From Favolaschia claudopus (Eukaryota > Basidiomycota > Agaricomycetes > Agaricales > Mycenaceae): a stretch of 64,000 bases of DNA. The stretch is from NCBI GenBank assembly GCA_037176885.1, contig JAWWNJ010000133.1, positions 186,001 through 250,000 of the forward strand, read 5' to 3'. Both the position numbers and the translations under genes were made by a program. Below the pieces are notes generated by a model, which worked only from the letters and a program-made list of their open reading frames with translations, was not told the origin of the DNA and ran no database searches. Position 1 is the stretch's first letter, and each line of letters opens with the position of its first letter. Below, in pieces: positions 45,099 through 56,900 of this stretch.

Positions 45099-47693
45099 AT
45101 GTCAGAATTGCATACAGTGTACGCACATTATCTCGATCTTTGTCCAAAGCTGATCTGATTCCTGTCCTCGAATTAGGATCACACTTCACGGTAAGCTCCT
45201 GTAAACATCATTGAGATCACACCAGTCTTAGCTGTGTGATTTATTCACAGAGCTTTATGTCGAGTCTCTGATATGCCCGCACGAGGATCTTCCAGATGGG
45301 ATGAAGATGTTTGCTCAGCTTATCATTAACGAGCATATCTGGTTACAAACTTTGGCTGTGGAATCCGAACCTGATGGGAAGAGCTGGAAACTCAGCATTG
45401 AATGCAAGATGTATGTACCTCTCTACAACTACAGCGTCATTGTTCACCTGTCATCAGCTCATCCCAGGCCTCTAGCATTCAAGTCACCTGCCTGCGTCAG
45501 AGTCAAATGAATGGAACCAGGCTGCTTGGCCATACACAAGTTCCAAGAAAGCGATTCCTTGGACTGAAAAGCTCAAAAATATGTATGTCACCTGTTTCTT
45601 GCAAATCATATCCATTTATCATTACAACACAGCACTTCAATGTTTGCTTGATGGTGTGAATTCTGATGGCCCTGCCCTGAAACTGAGTGCTGGTTTTACG
45701 TTGTCTCAGTCTACATACCACACTATACCAAATTATGACTTGCCAGACAACAACAGTGAGTGTATTCATGCTTTGCTCTCAAAACTTGATAGTTTTGAAC
45801 AGAGACCTGTGTTCCAAGTATAAACAATTTGAGATTAGCCTACGGCAATTTGGACAAGGAAAATCTCATCCCAGATCCTTTGGAGATCTGGTAATGTATG
45901 AGAGGATTTTGTTGGTTTTCCAAGAGAGCAAGAACAGGGCTCAAATGATGAATAACCTTGGGGATGCTGGCATGCACATGTATGAGTCTTCAGGGCTCAT
46001 TCAAGATCTGAGCCAGTCAATCTGTGCTTATGCTGATGCTGTGCGGGACAACTCAATCAACCCTGACCACTCGATGTCAGGTAGCTTTCTTGCTAATCTG
46101 GGATTAGCACTGCTGAAACGTGTTGAGCAATTGGGGGAGGCCAGAAGACATTTCCAAAGCAGTTAAAATGCTGCAAGAGAGTGTGAATCTCACTCCAGAT
46201 AGCCACATAAACAAACCAGCACAGTTGAACAACCTTGGTATGGCTTTTGGCGAACGCTTTCAGCAGCAGGGAGACTTTGCTGACATCAACAGCTCTGTTG
46301 CTTGCCATCAAGCAGCTGTTAATCTCACTCATGGCGACATGGACCCTTCACGCCGGCTGACCAGCCTTGGTGCTGCTCTCTCTAACCGCTTTGAGCAGAG
46401 AGGAGACCTTGCCGACATCAATCACTCCATCACCTACCATCGCACTGCTGTTGATCTCACTCCTGATGGCCACAAGGACAAGCAAGGACAACTGAGCAAC
46501 CTGGGTAATGCTCTTGCGAGGCGCTTTAGCCAGCTTGGAGACCTTGCTGATATTAACCACTCCATTACTCACCACTATGCTGCTGTTGATCTCACCCCAG
46601 ATGGCCACCCAGATAAGCCTGGACGGCTGGGCAACCTTGCTATTGCTCTTTGCAACCGCTTCGGCCAGCTTGGAGACCTTGGCGACCTCAACCAGGCCAT
46701 CACTCACTACCATGCTGTTCTTGATCTCACTCCTGATGGCCATATGAACCACCCTGCCCGGCTGAGCCACTTAGGTGTTGCTTATTGCAGGCGCTTTCAG
46801 AAGCTTGAAGACTTTGCTGACCTCAACAACTCCATCATGTACTGTCAAACTGCTGTTGATCTCACTCCAGACGGCCACCCAGATAAACCTGTATGGCTAG
46901 GCCATCTTTGGAGTGGCTTTGGCTTGCGCTATCTTCGCTTGAATACTCCTGAGGATTTACAAAAGCTACTGCACTATACTACTCTCTCTGCATGCTCACC
47001 ATCTGGTCCTGCCTCAATCAGATTCAACGCAGCAATAATCTGGGCTATGCTTGCACACAAGCATGACCCTGAATCTGTGTTGAATGCATATGCCACTGCC
47101 ATCAGCCTTCTGCCTGAGTTGGCCTGGCTTGCATTGTCCATATCTGATAGACATCATCGTCTCTTACATGCTGGCCTACTTGTCAGAGATGCTGCAGCTG
47201 CTGCAATTGCAGCTTGTGATCCTCAAAAGGCAGTTGAGTGGCTTGAGCAGGGTAGAAGCATAATCTGGGGTCAGTTTCTTGGCCTACGTACCCCTGTGGA
47301 TAACCTGAAACAAAGACATCCAAAACTTGCAGAGCAATTCATATCTGTATCGAAACACTGGAAGGTGCTGGAATTCAAATGAGTTCAATCAATGAATCCA
47401 TCACACCACAGAGAGATTTTCATGAGATTGCTCTCCAACGGAATAACATTCTCAACCAGATCAGGCAACAGCCAGGGTTTGAACAGTTTTTGTTCCCAAA
47501 GTCCCTCTCATATCTTTCTCATGCTGCACAATCTGGTCCAGTTGTCATCTTGAACATCAGTATGTTTAGATGTGATGGTTTGATTTTCCTCCCAGACCTT
47601 GAAGCAGTAATACACGCGGAGCTGTCAAACGGCTCATCAGCACTGGTCGGCATTGTTGATCGGTATCAGCCAGTGGTCTTCAGCGAGGCGTGA

Positions 47694-48429
47694 ATGGCTT
47701 CCGTTGGGAGCCGTTGAGTCCCACTGGCTTCCATTGGCTCAAAGTATACTGAGAGCCATCGTACTCCAATGGCTTCCGGTGGAATCCATTGCTCTATTTT
47801 TTTTTTCAACTGTCGAGAAACCGGGCTTGGTGATGTTGAGATTCCGTTCATAATATGGCATTTCACAACGACAAGGTCGGGCTTGCGGGAACATAGATAT
47901 TCTAATGTAGGGTATACTTACCTATTTAACTTTCAGATTGTAGTCGATATATCACTCAAAACCTTCGCTGGCATGCTTCGGAGTTCACATTGAACAGGAC
48001 GGGAAATTCAACCGAAGAATTGGAACGGAGACATCTTGACGGAAAGCCATTAGCGCGAGTAATTGAGGCTCAAATACCTGTAAAGATTATTCTGCTTCAC
48101 AGGGAATGTCTTTGAATCTTCCGTGATAGTCGAAATCAGCTTCTGGGTTCACTGATGTGTACTGCATAAAGTTACATCCAAGGTTACATCCATTGCATGC
48201 TCTCTAAAATAAATTAAACAAGGAGCGACGAGGACTGATCTCTCAATTCAAGCCTTTTTTTGAGCTCGGAACCCGCCAATTTCCATTGTTTTCCAATGGA
48301 GTCTGCCGTATTGAGTGCAGCTGACGATCACTGGAACTCAGTGCCGGCACTGACTCTCATCATCAATCGATGGCCGCCAACAGCCAACGGCGGCCACTGG
48401 TGGCCGCCAATGACTTTCCTAGTGATGGG
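47694..48429. mobile_element. Unclassified insertion in the TPR-CHAT gene
   Basis: The coding match to TPR-CHAT proteins stops near 47640-47690 and resumes near 48430. The interval is AT-rich in its centre, while both margins carry repeated GGCTTCC(A/G)TTGG and GGCGGCCA/TGGCCGCC motifs in inverted relation. I found no clean terminal repeat or target duplication, so the exact ends are uncertain. Confidence 0.4.
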
Positions 48430-49479
48430 TGTATTACTCCCTTGAAGGAGAAGTGGTCCATGTGCCTCTACCAAGCTTCACATCATCACATGCTGAAGAT
48501 TGGTCTGAGCGTCTAGCTATTGCTCTGGGAGCTACTGGACGTGCTGAAAGTTTGCATGGGGAAGTTGATTATGTGCCGCCAAGAAGCTCCACAATATCCC
48601 ATGTTGAAGACATAAATGACCTCCTGGAATCCACTCTGAGAAACACTATGCGTCATTCAAGGCTGCAAGGGTGCCGTGAAGGATCTCAGACCCCAACACA
48701 ATCATTCGTCTATATACTTTCAGAGCTGTGGACCAAAATCATCCAACCCATTCTGAATGCAATTGCAATCAATGTGAGTGATTCATGTATAGCTCTTGTT
48801 TGTAGTATTTATGCTATTGCAGAGTCCAGAACATCATCCTGACGCATCTGGTGGTGTCCAACTGGATCTTTAGCATTTCTTCCGATTCATGCAGCCGGGC
48901 TGTATGGTGAAGGCCAACAAGTTGCTCGAAATTATCAGACTTTGTGATTTCATCCTATACACCATCCTTGAGTGCTTTGCTTGAGGGTCACCGCATGAGA
49001 TCTGTGCCACAAACAGAACTGCAGCTCCTTGCTGTGAGCCAATCTTCATCAAATGGGCAAACCTACATCCCAGGAACTCGCAAAGAAGCGGAATATATTC
49101 AGCAGGAAGCACATGGGAAACTACATGTCTTACACATTGATGAATTGAATGCCACCCCAGACAATGTTCAGGAAGGCATGAAAGTCTCCAGCTGGGCACA
49201 TTTTGCATGTCATGGTGTGCAACATCCTACACCAACTGAAAGTGCCCTTCTACTTGCTGGAAGTTCCCGCCTAACTCTTTTTGATATCATCAAGCTGGAA
49301 CTTCCAAATGCAGACCTTGCATTTCTCTCTGCATGTGAAACTGCTACAGGTTCTAGTGAACTTCAAGATGAGGCAGTTCATCTCACTGCTGGCATGTTAT
49401 CAGCTGGCTACCGTAGTGGCATTGGTACAATGTGGACAATTCAAGATGATGATGCACCACAGGTGGCTAGAGATGTGTA

Positions 49480-49844
49480 AGGTTGGGTGACTCCCGTCAC
49501 ACAGCACACAGAACTTGAACAATGTAGATTGAGCGAGTGTGTACGAAGTGTGCGAGTAAAAAGTAGAAGTAAGGTACGATAACTATCTCGACAGCTTTTA
49601 TACTAAAAGTCCGTGTATGTAATCATGCGTTGTCACGGATCGGATCGGATTCGGCAGCAGATGGAGTTCAACGTGAGCGCGTCCCTTTCACTCTCCCCCA
49701 TGAGACTGCAAAGAAGTCTCCATCATCCAAGAGGTTCCCAAGAATATTGTGGCATATGCATGTGCGGCGGTTACGAGGATGGTGGTACAGCGACAAGTAA
49801 GCAGCTTTTAGATTGAGTCGCGCAAGAAATCGGCGGCGGAAGCC
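49480..49844. mobile_element. 365-bp insertion with 10-bp direct flanks, possibly a solo LTR
   Basis: GAGATGTGTA occurs at 49470-49479 and 49845-49854, directly repeated around the insert. The coding match of the CHAT C-terminus ends in ARDV and resumes after the second copy with HLLKTSPPDSKQAAEALHLA. The insert begins AGGTTGGGTGACTCCCGTCA and ends GGCGGCGGAAGCC, compositionally like LTRs of fungal Gypsy elements. LTR identity is inference; LTR elements normally give 4-6 bp duplications, so part of the 10 bp may be chance or element. Confidence 0.6.
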
Positions 49845-49987
49845 GAGATGTGTAGCTCATCTACTGAAAACATCACCTCCTGATTCAAAACAAGCAGCAG
49901 AAGCACTCCACCTTGCTGTTCAGAAGCTTCAAAAGGAAGGCAAATCATTCTTATATTGGGGTTCCCTTTGTGCATTTTGGGGTATAG

Positions 49988-50946
49988 GCTGAAATTATAC
50001 AGTACCCAAGACTAGGCCTTGATGAGAGGATGAAAAAAATCACCGTGACCTGTCTCTTTTAGCGTGAATTTGGTTATTTAGACCGTCTGTATGGTATCAG
50101 CAATATTGGTCTTGGAATTGTGTGAACTATTGTGTTAGCTGTGTGGTAGACTAGAATTGATTTTTCTCAGAGTTGGATGGGAAGGGAGATATCAATAAAA
50201 ACCAAGTATAATATATGCTTCTTTCGAATCAACTGAACCAGAAAGTACCTGACTTGCCTATAGAAGTTTTGATTTCAACATTACTACTCGGCAGTGGTGA
50301 ATGCTCCCGTCTTCACAAACGTGATATGTGTCATGGGAACTCCCTCTTTTGGCACTGCACAGCCACCTATGACGCAGAGATCCTGCAGATTTCCTAGGTT
50401 CGGATCAAGCCGCCTTCTCAACTCACATGACATTCATGTGCGGACACACGGATTCTGAGAAGGGGCTTGTGCCAAGCTCAAGAAAAAGAGGGATGTCTTG
50501 AACTCGGTCCAGGAGCTCAGCCGTTTGGGGGATCCCTTCTCTGTAAGTGTATAATATGTACCTGAGATATATATGAGCAGCATGAGCGACTTGAATTATT
50601 ATTATTTCAAAGCCTGTGTTGCTCCAATACAGCCCGCGGATGTACGCTTCGACGAGCAAGAAAAGGCCTGCACAAAATCCTCAAGGGAGGAGTCAACACC
50701 TCCCTCTCCATTTCAGGCAATCAGCACGTACAGCCGAGATTGCAGTGATCCTCCATGGCGTCCAGAATGCACCCACAAACCAGATTAACAATCTACTTCT
50801 CTCAAAAATCCATCCACGCCGAAATGACCAAAAAATTGACCTCCCGCGAAGAAAGTGGCTGGATTGGTGCTCTTAGACAGCAAAATTCTACGAGCTCTCG
50901 CCTCCGCGCTGCGAGGCAGAACAGAAAAAACAAAGCCTGTTGCCCA
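49988..50946. other. 3' flank of the TPR-CHAT pseudogene, no gene seen
   Basis: Contains the repeat at 50064-50149 (separate entry). A short frame near 50570-50876 overlaps the 5' flank of the hAT-like element and has no support. Confidence 0.45.
50064..50149 (+). repeat. Dispersed repeat, copy 1
   Basis: GTGAATTTGG, GACCGTCTGT, TGGTATCAGC, TTGTGTGAACT and TGTTAGCTGTGTGGTA occur in the same order here and, inverted, at 56171-56255. This copy lies just beyond the stop of the TPR-CHAT pseudogene, so it may be 3' untranslated sequence shared with another copy of that gene family. Confidence 0.6.
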
Positions 50947-51302
50947 TAGGGCTTGAACCCGTCCGTCGCCGTTTGTCTTGAGCTTGAGGATGCTCATCCG
51001 ACGGACGGCGACTGACGGGACTGTGCCGTCTGACGGGGATGTCAATCCAACTTGTATAATTTTGTTGCTGGGTGCCGTGCCGAGGTGAGCAACATGTTTC
51101 TTGTTGATCCTAACATAAGGAATCAACTGATTTTGAAGATCTTCATGTGGTTTAGGCGCAAAAGGTGCAGTTTTGTGTCCGGCAGCCGTCCGTCCGTCTC
51201 GAGCTTTGGAGAGGTGCCTGATGGACGGCACCATCCTTGCCGTCACGATCTGGCGGCCGTTTTGTGACGGACGATGGTTGGGACGGACGGGTTGAAGCCC
51301 TA
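50947..51302. mobile_element. 356-bp hAT-like non-autonomous element
   Basis: The termini are TAGGGCTTGAACCCGTCCGTC and near reverse complement. The 8-bp GTTGCCCA is duplicated (50939-50946 and 51303-51310). Subterminal arrays are of GACGG/CCGTC (50960-51040 and 51180-51290). A minus-strand frame crosses the element, but it is a by-product of the repeats. Confidence 0.88.
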
Positions 51303-51310
51303 GTTGCCCA

Positions 51311-53172
51311 GAGCCAAGACCAAAGACACGGAACGGGAAAAACGGGCGCTATTGCGATGGCGCGGGACGGAGCCCAAGGTAACCAGCCAGCGGAGCTACA
51401 TCCATACGTTGTAACGACTGGTCATTTTTGCGCGTTATATCTGGCTATTTTAAGTCAAGTGCGGCCCCAAACACCCCAACTACCCCCCACGACCTATAGT
51501 CTTACTCAACTATCAATAGGAAGTCAGTACCTCTGTTGGTGACACTAAGGAGGGTCAAAGTGAGCTCCAAGCTGTTGACCGTAAAACCCATTACAGGAGA
51601 AAGGCATTATAATAATAGCCTACTGCAGTACTATGGATCTGTTCCATAACAGAACCCTCAGAAGAGTGACGAAGAGTCAAGTACTTGTGTACTACGGACT
51701 TAGACAAGGTCTACAAGGATGTGGGAGGCGCCACGGGGGCTATCAGAGTCAACATCAGTCAAAAGACAGATGCCGCGGGCTGCCGACTATAAATAGACAA
51801 CTGGAACAGCGGGAAGGGATCTCATACAGGAGATGCCGGTGCCAGGATCAAAAGGCAGAGTTATGGCAAGACATGAGGTCTTTGACAGGAGTGATGATGA
51901 TGTGATGCTGAAGCCGAACAAGTGCGGCAACTTCATTAGAAATCTATTTCTATATTGGAGTCAGCGCGGATGACTTGGTGGCTTGATAAATTGGACAACA
52001 GACGGGTCCGTGAAATCACAAGTGAATTGGAATGTCCCAAGAATAGTCTTAGGAGTTATTAGAGGCGTTGATGGCACCACCGGAAGGGTTGCCGCCAGTG
52101 ACGGATTGACGGGATCACCAATGATGGTGGTTCCGCGGGCTTCCGCAATTCAGTGATTCAACCGGTGAGAGTCATAATTGCTGACTTTCTACCGTTGGAT
52201 CGGCAAGCCAAGAGGCTGCCGAAGGTCCTCCGGGACACCCAATACCAATATACCATCTCTCTACTCAATTGGATCGACATTGCTTACTATGTACTATTTA
52301 TGTGATGTATTTCTTGGCATTAGTATAAAAGGACCTGTATTTCTCGTTGAGCTGGAGGACATCGCGCTCAGTCTATTGGACAGCGTTGGTGAACTCAGGC
52401 AGCAACGTAGAGGCATATATAAAGATATTGTCTACTCGTTTGTCTTGGTAGAAATTGTGTTGAAGTTCAAGTCAAGTGTGAATCCTAAGCATTGTTTCGA
52501 GAGTGTTCACCCGCGAGGCTTTGCTTTCGAGTAGCTTTGTCATGGCCTTAGTGTGTAAGGAACTGCCTGCCTCTACTGCCCGTGGACTGTCTATCTCATT
52601 GTGAGGATACGTGTGCTCAAGAGTGAACTAGTATCTCCCTGAGTCTGAGGAAGAGTGGAACGGTCCATCTGCTAAAGCATTGTGTCGGAACTGCTGGTGC
52701 ATAACCTGAAGAGATCTGACTAGTCCTCGTCTGAAAGGCTTGTGCTATATAGAGGAGTGTCAAAGGTTCCTGGAATTTGGAGGTTCAGGTCTGTAGCGTA
52801 ACTGGCGCTATAAGAATTGTACAGTCTGCCGCGGAAACTGTCTGTGGTCATTGTTTCAATCTCGCCCTGATATTCAACTTTGTTGGTATCTTGTATCCTA
52901 CCGTTAGGTCCGCGGACGGAATCACTTCCATCTACGGTGTGTGAGAGCGGTGTTTTGTGCAAGGTCCTTACTTGCAAGTCAACTTATATCCTCGTCACTG
53001 TGACATCTGGATTTCGGATCGAACCCCACAAACTCTTCGAGAGACATTTGAGTGTATCTTTGTTGAGATATTTGTGTTGTAGTGTTGTGTGTGTTGGTTG
53101 ATTGTGTTATATATATATTTGGTGGTAGATTCTCTGCTGCGCTATATTTAGCACTTCTGTCGATATATTCAA
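51311..53172. other. Repeat-derived looking stretch, unassigned
   Basis: No gene supported. A TATA-like motif at 52321 (TAGTATAAAAGGACC), promoter-like spacing and the adjoining LINE remnant suggest transposon debris, perhaps LTR sequence, but I found no direct-repeat pair, primer-binding site or coding domain. Confidence 0.35.
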
Positions 53173-53995
53173 GTGTCAGCGTTACAACGTCGACCAGGAA
53201 CACAGCTTAAAAGGTATCCAGCTGTCGACGCTGACCCAGAAACTGGCATACACGGCGATAAAGCAGAAGCGGAAAACAGACCCGCGGCCAGCAACCACAA
53301 ACAACCACAACTGGTTACGTCAGCGACTTTCGGAAATTTCACTTTCACGCCGACCGAATCCGACATATGGCTCAGCATACGCCATAAAGATTTCTCCAGG
53401 CAAATATAGAACTTTTTTTACAAATCCCTTCACTCAGCCCACCGAATCGGCGCCTTCTGGAAACACATCCCAGAGTGCGAGGAGCGAGGAATCTGCACCG
53501 AATGTGACGCGACAGAAGACCTTGAACATATTCTGACCAACTGCTTAAGATCGGGCCAGCATATTATCTGGTCCTTAGCCAAGGACCTCTGGCTCCGCAA
53601 ACATGAGACTTGGCCTGAGCTCACCATAGGATCAATTCTCGGCTGTGGCCTCGCAAGTTTCCGACAAAGTCGAGGGAAAATTCTTGAGGGCACAACAAGA
53701 TTTTTCCGTATCCTTATATCTGAATCGGCTTTCATGATCTGGAAAATCCGAAATGAATGTGTGATTCAACACCAGGGGAGTCCCCTCGCAGAAGCAGCTA
53801 TCCGAAATAAATGGCTTCACCAAATCAATCAGAGACTGCTTTTCGACTGCACCCTCACGAATATCGCCAAGTATGGTAAGCAGTACTCCATTCAACCTTC
53901 ACTCGTCCTCCAAACTTGGAGCTCAACTCTTTTGGACGAGGATAAACTGCCTGAAAACTGGATCAAGATGCCCCGGTTTTAGTGGGTATCGAGCC
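53173..53995 (+). pseudogene. LINE 3'-end remnant (zinc region of a third subfamily)
   Basis: The conceptual translation aligns with the C-terminus of LINE A and B. It has FTFTPTESDIWLSIRH, then after an in-frame stop (TAG near 53408) NFFYKSLHSAHRIGAFWKHI, ICTECDATEDLEHILTNC, WPELTIGSILGC, FMIWKIRNE, VLQTWSSTLLDEDKLPENW. A one-base shift precedes the shared terminal GVLVGI-like tail. About 270 codons survive; endonuclease and reverse transcriptase are absent. It is clearly more diverged from A and B than they are from each other. Confidence 0.75.
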
Positions 53996-56900
53996 CGGTA
54001 GTCAGGAGGAGGAAAGTAAGCTAAGCTAAGTGTAGCAAAAAGGGCGAAGGAAATACCAGACATAATCCACTCCAGGATAAATGTGGGCGCACAGTCCCGC
54101 CACGACGTGACAGAGCACGAGCAGCGGTACGTGTAAGTATTGGTCGGCGAAGGTAGGAATTCCGGAATGCATCCGAGTCAGATCTGTTGAGTTTGGTTAG
54201 GATCAATACCAAGCTAATCCAAGACCGGACTCACTGTAACGGTATGCCCATACGTCAATCGCGCGCGATTGCGTCCTCCTCGTCATCCTAACTCTTCCAC
54301 CCTCCTACATTTCCGCTTCCACAGCGGCATCCCATAAACGCGAGCCGACCTCGAAGAGGCGTCTACCACATTGCCTCTCTCCACCCCCTTCTCCCTCTCC
54401 CCTCAATCATCAACCGTCACATCCCGCATCCCCAAATCCCACCTCTCCCTCCGCACCCGCTCGACAAAGACGAGCCTTCCTCTACGCCATACACAAGCGT
54501 AGTACGCCTAGTACGTACATACCCCTCCGCTCGCCTTCCCGCCCTTGGCCCTCCACCACCTCACTTCCCAGCTCCCTCCTTCCTCCGCCCCATCTCCCAA
54601 TTCTAAACGGCCTCCGACGTGATTCCTCTTCACACATTGAAAGCAGCTTGTCGGCCTCGCCGCCCACCCAGAACCGACAAGGGGCCGTATTGAGGAGAAC
54701 GACGAGATTGGTGCGAGTGGCGAGGGCGTACAAGACGAGTTATCGGAAGAGCATCGTCGACGACGGTAACGCCGCACGTCGAGGTGAGGGGTGAAAGCGA
54801 TATGGCGGCGGCGGGGGCCAACGAGACGATTGCGCGGAGGGGATGCGTGCGTGACAGCGATAACGCGAAACGTCGAGTGGGGTGTCGGCAGCGGCGGCGT
54901 CGACTAGGTAAGGTGGACTGAGTATGGAGGCGGGGCGGGGCAAGGGCTCGTATTGTATCGTATCGATGACGAAATGCGCGTAGACGAAGAGTATATGCGA
55001 AGAGTACGGGAGGGACGATTGACATATAAATAAACACAGCGTCGTCGAGCGAGAGAAGGACGGGATGAGAGGCTAATGGGGAAAGACATATACGAGGGGG
55101 GTGTGGATGATGACCGGGCGACGTTGATGAAAGGGGAGTATATTCGTTAGCGAAGATGAGAGTAATTTGACCGCATCGGGTGGAAACGAAGATAGAGGCG
55201 TGCATGGAAGGAAGCAGTCAATATGTGTCGACGGGAGGCGTGAAGGATAAGGGGGATAGGCTACGGAAACGTGAGAAGGAGGGGGAAAATGGTAGAGTAT
55301 AAGTAGTAGCGGTAAAGTAGGTGTGTTGACGAAGGAGGAGAATCAAGAACGAAGTGGAGGAAATAAACGATATTCAGACCAAAGACCACGCGGGGTGGGA
55401 GGGACATGGCGACGCGAGATCCGCCAACGTGCTCGGCGCTAACCTCGATGAGGGTCGGAATGATGAGAAGCAGAGGGGGTGTGTCCAGAGGTCGAGGGTA
55501 TGCACAACTCGAGAGGTGGACGGGCGGTGGTGAAGCGGATCGTTAACGTGCGTAGGGTCAACCTACGCAGATGAAGATTCCCCAGAGGTATTAGGTGCGA
55601 GTGGATCCACACGATACGAGGAAAGCGGTAAGGGATTGGTCTTGTCGTATTGAAATTCAGATGGTGTTTGCAGCTGCAGTGGATTTGAAAGCGACAGAGA
55701 GATTCGGTCTGTCGCCTCCACTGCGTGTTAGCGTGAATCTATCGCAGTATTGAGTGTCACATACCTGCATGCAGAGTTCTGATCGATTCCATAGCGGCAT
55801 CTCAGTCCATTTCCACGTCGTTGAAACGCTTGCACGCGGTCTAGTACAGCAAGTACTAGATAGTTTGTGGATTAACCCTGAAGGCCTATCTAGCTTTCAA
55901 ATCGCTAGCAAACCAACAAACCCAATCCTAACTACTTTTCCCCCCTTGTAATGGTACTATAACTACGCCGAGTACAGCTCGTTTGATCACTTGTTTAAGA
56001 TGATCGAAGGGAGCCTAAGATATAAACCTTTTAACTAGTGCTAAATACGGTAGAATGCCAGATAGAATCAAGTCCTCTCTTGACTAAAAGCCAAACGAGT
56101 GCTCAAGTCCAATATTTAGCTGATACAACACAGCTAGGCCAAGTCCAATTCCAAGTCCAACAAAGCTGATACCACACAGCTAACACAGAGTTCACACAAA
56201 ATCCAAGTCCAATACCGCTGATACCACACAGACGGTCTTATAGTCCAAATTCACACTGAGAGTGGGCGCGAGTAGATTGAGAAACTTGTACAAAACGCTA
56301 AACAGAGCTCCTGGTATAGAGTTGATATAGGATGTCAAGTCCTAGATCTCTGCCTTTATTCGGGACTTTGGCCAGTTAAACCGACACGCCCTAGCTAGGT
56401 CAGGAATCCAGTGCCGAACACCTTCTACCACCGGCCTTATATACTGTACATTCTGGCTTACTATTTACTGATTACTTTACGACTGTCCACGGTCTATTTA
56501 ATACACGGTCCAATAGGCATTCAGATAAATTATGATCCTTTGCTTCATCCCTGGTTTCCGATCGTTTCACTACCATGATCAAATATGTCCAGTTTGCTTG
56601 TGAACCCTTGATCCTGGCTTCACTCTCAACTCCTTCGCCTAGTTTACTGCAGAAACAGAAAGCTGAGCATCTAACGGTTAATTAGATACCCATATTTCCT
56701 GGGTTTAGCCAGAGGACTTGTCTCTAAGCGTTACCTCGAGTTCGGCTTTGCTTGCCCCGAGGTAAGTTTAGTGACCCGTTGATATGGCCAAGTGACAGCG
56801 GATGCTCCGTAACTGTTTGGAGTGATGCCGTAGTTAGCCATCATGATCGCAGCTCCTGCCAGTGATCAGACAACTCGGCCAGGCTTTTCAGAAGTCTAGC

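Larger units (their letters stand above)
45251..49987 (+). pseudogene. TPR-CHAT protein (caspase-like protease fold), disrupted
   Basis: N-terminal exons 45251-45410, 45458-45582 and 45633 onward encode a C2-like segment (HEDLPDGMKMFAQLII, DGPALKLSAGFTLSQ). From about 45900 to 46900 runs a helical array with a strict 44-residue period (DGHxDKPxxLxNLGxALxxRF), about eight units of TPR type. Then WCPTG, the CHAT motifs HFACHG (about 49200, catalytic His) and LSACETATG (about 49330, catalytic Cys), and a C-terminus ending WxPFVHFGV at 49987. One-base shifts fall near 46135 (G run), 47353 (A run), 48850 and 48945. An insertion separates 47640 from 48430 and another splits the C-terminus at 49480. 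The first exon is unresolved (ATG candidate 45099). The family is a CHAT protease with a TPR sensor array; here not expected to be functional. Confidence 0.8.

Noticed and set aside
50785..51246. A 153-residue minus-strand frame crossing the hAT-like element
   Set aside because: Most of it lies in the subterminal repeats and spans the element boundary; no family resemblance.
51980..52550. A possible solo LTR with TATA motif at 52321
   Set aside because: No matching second copy, no TG...CA boundary with a duplication, and no primer-binding site could be shown.
53005..53030. tRNA-like T-arm text (GATCGAACCCC)
   Set aside because: No A box at the right distance and no cloverleaf could be folded around it.
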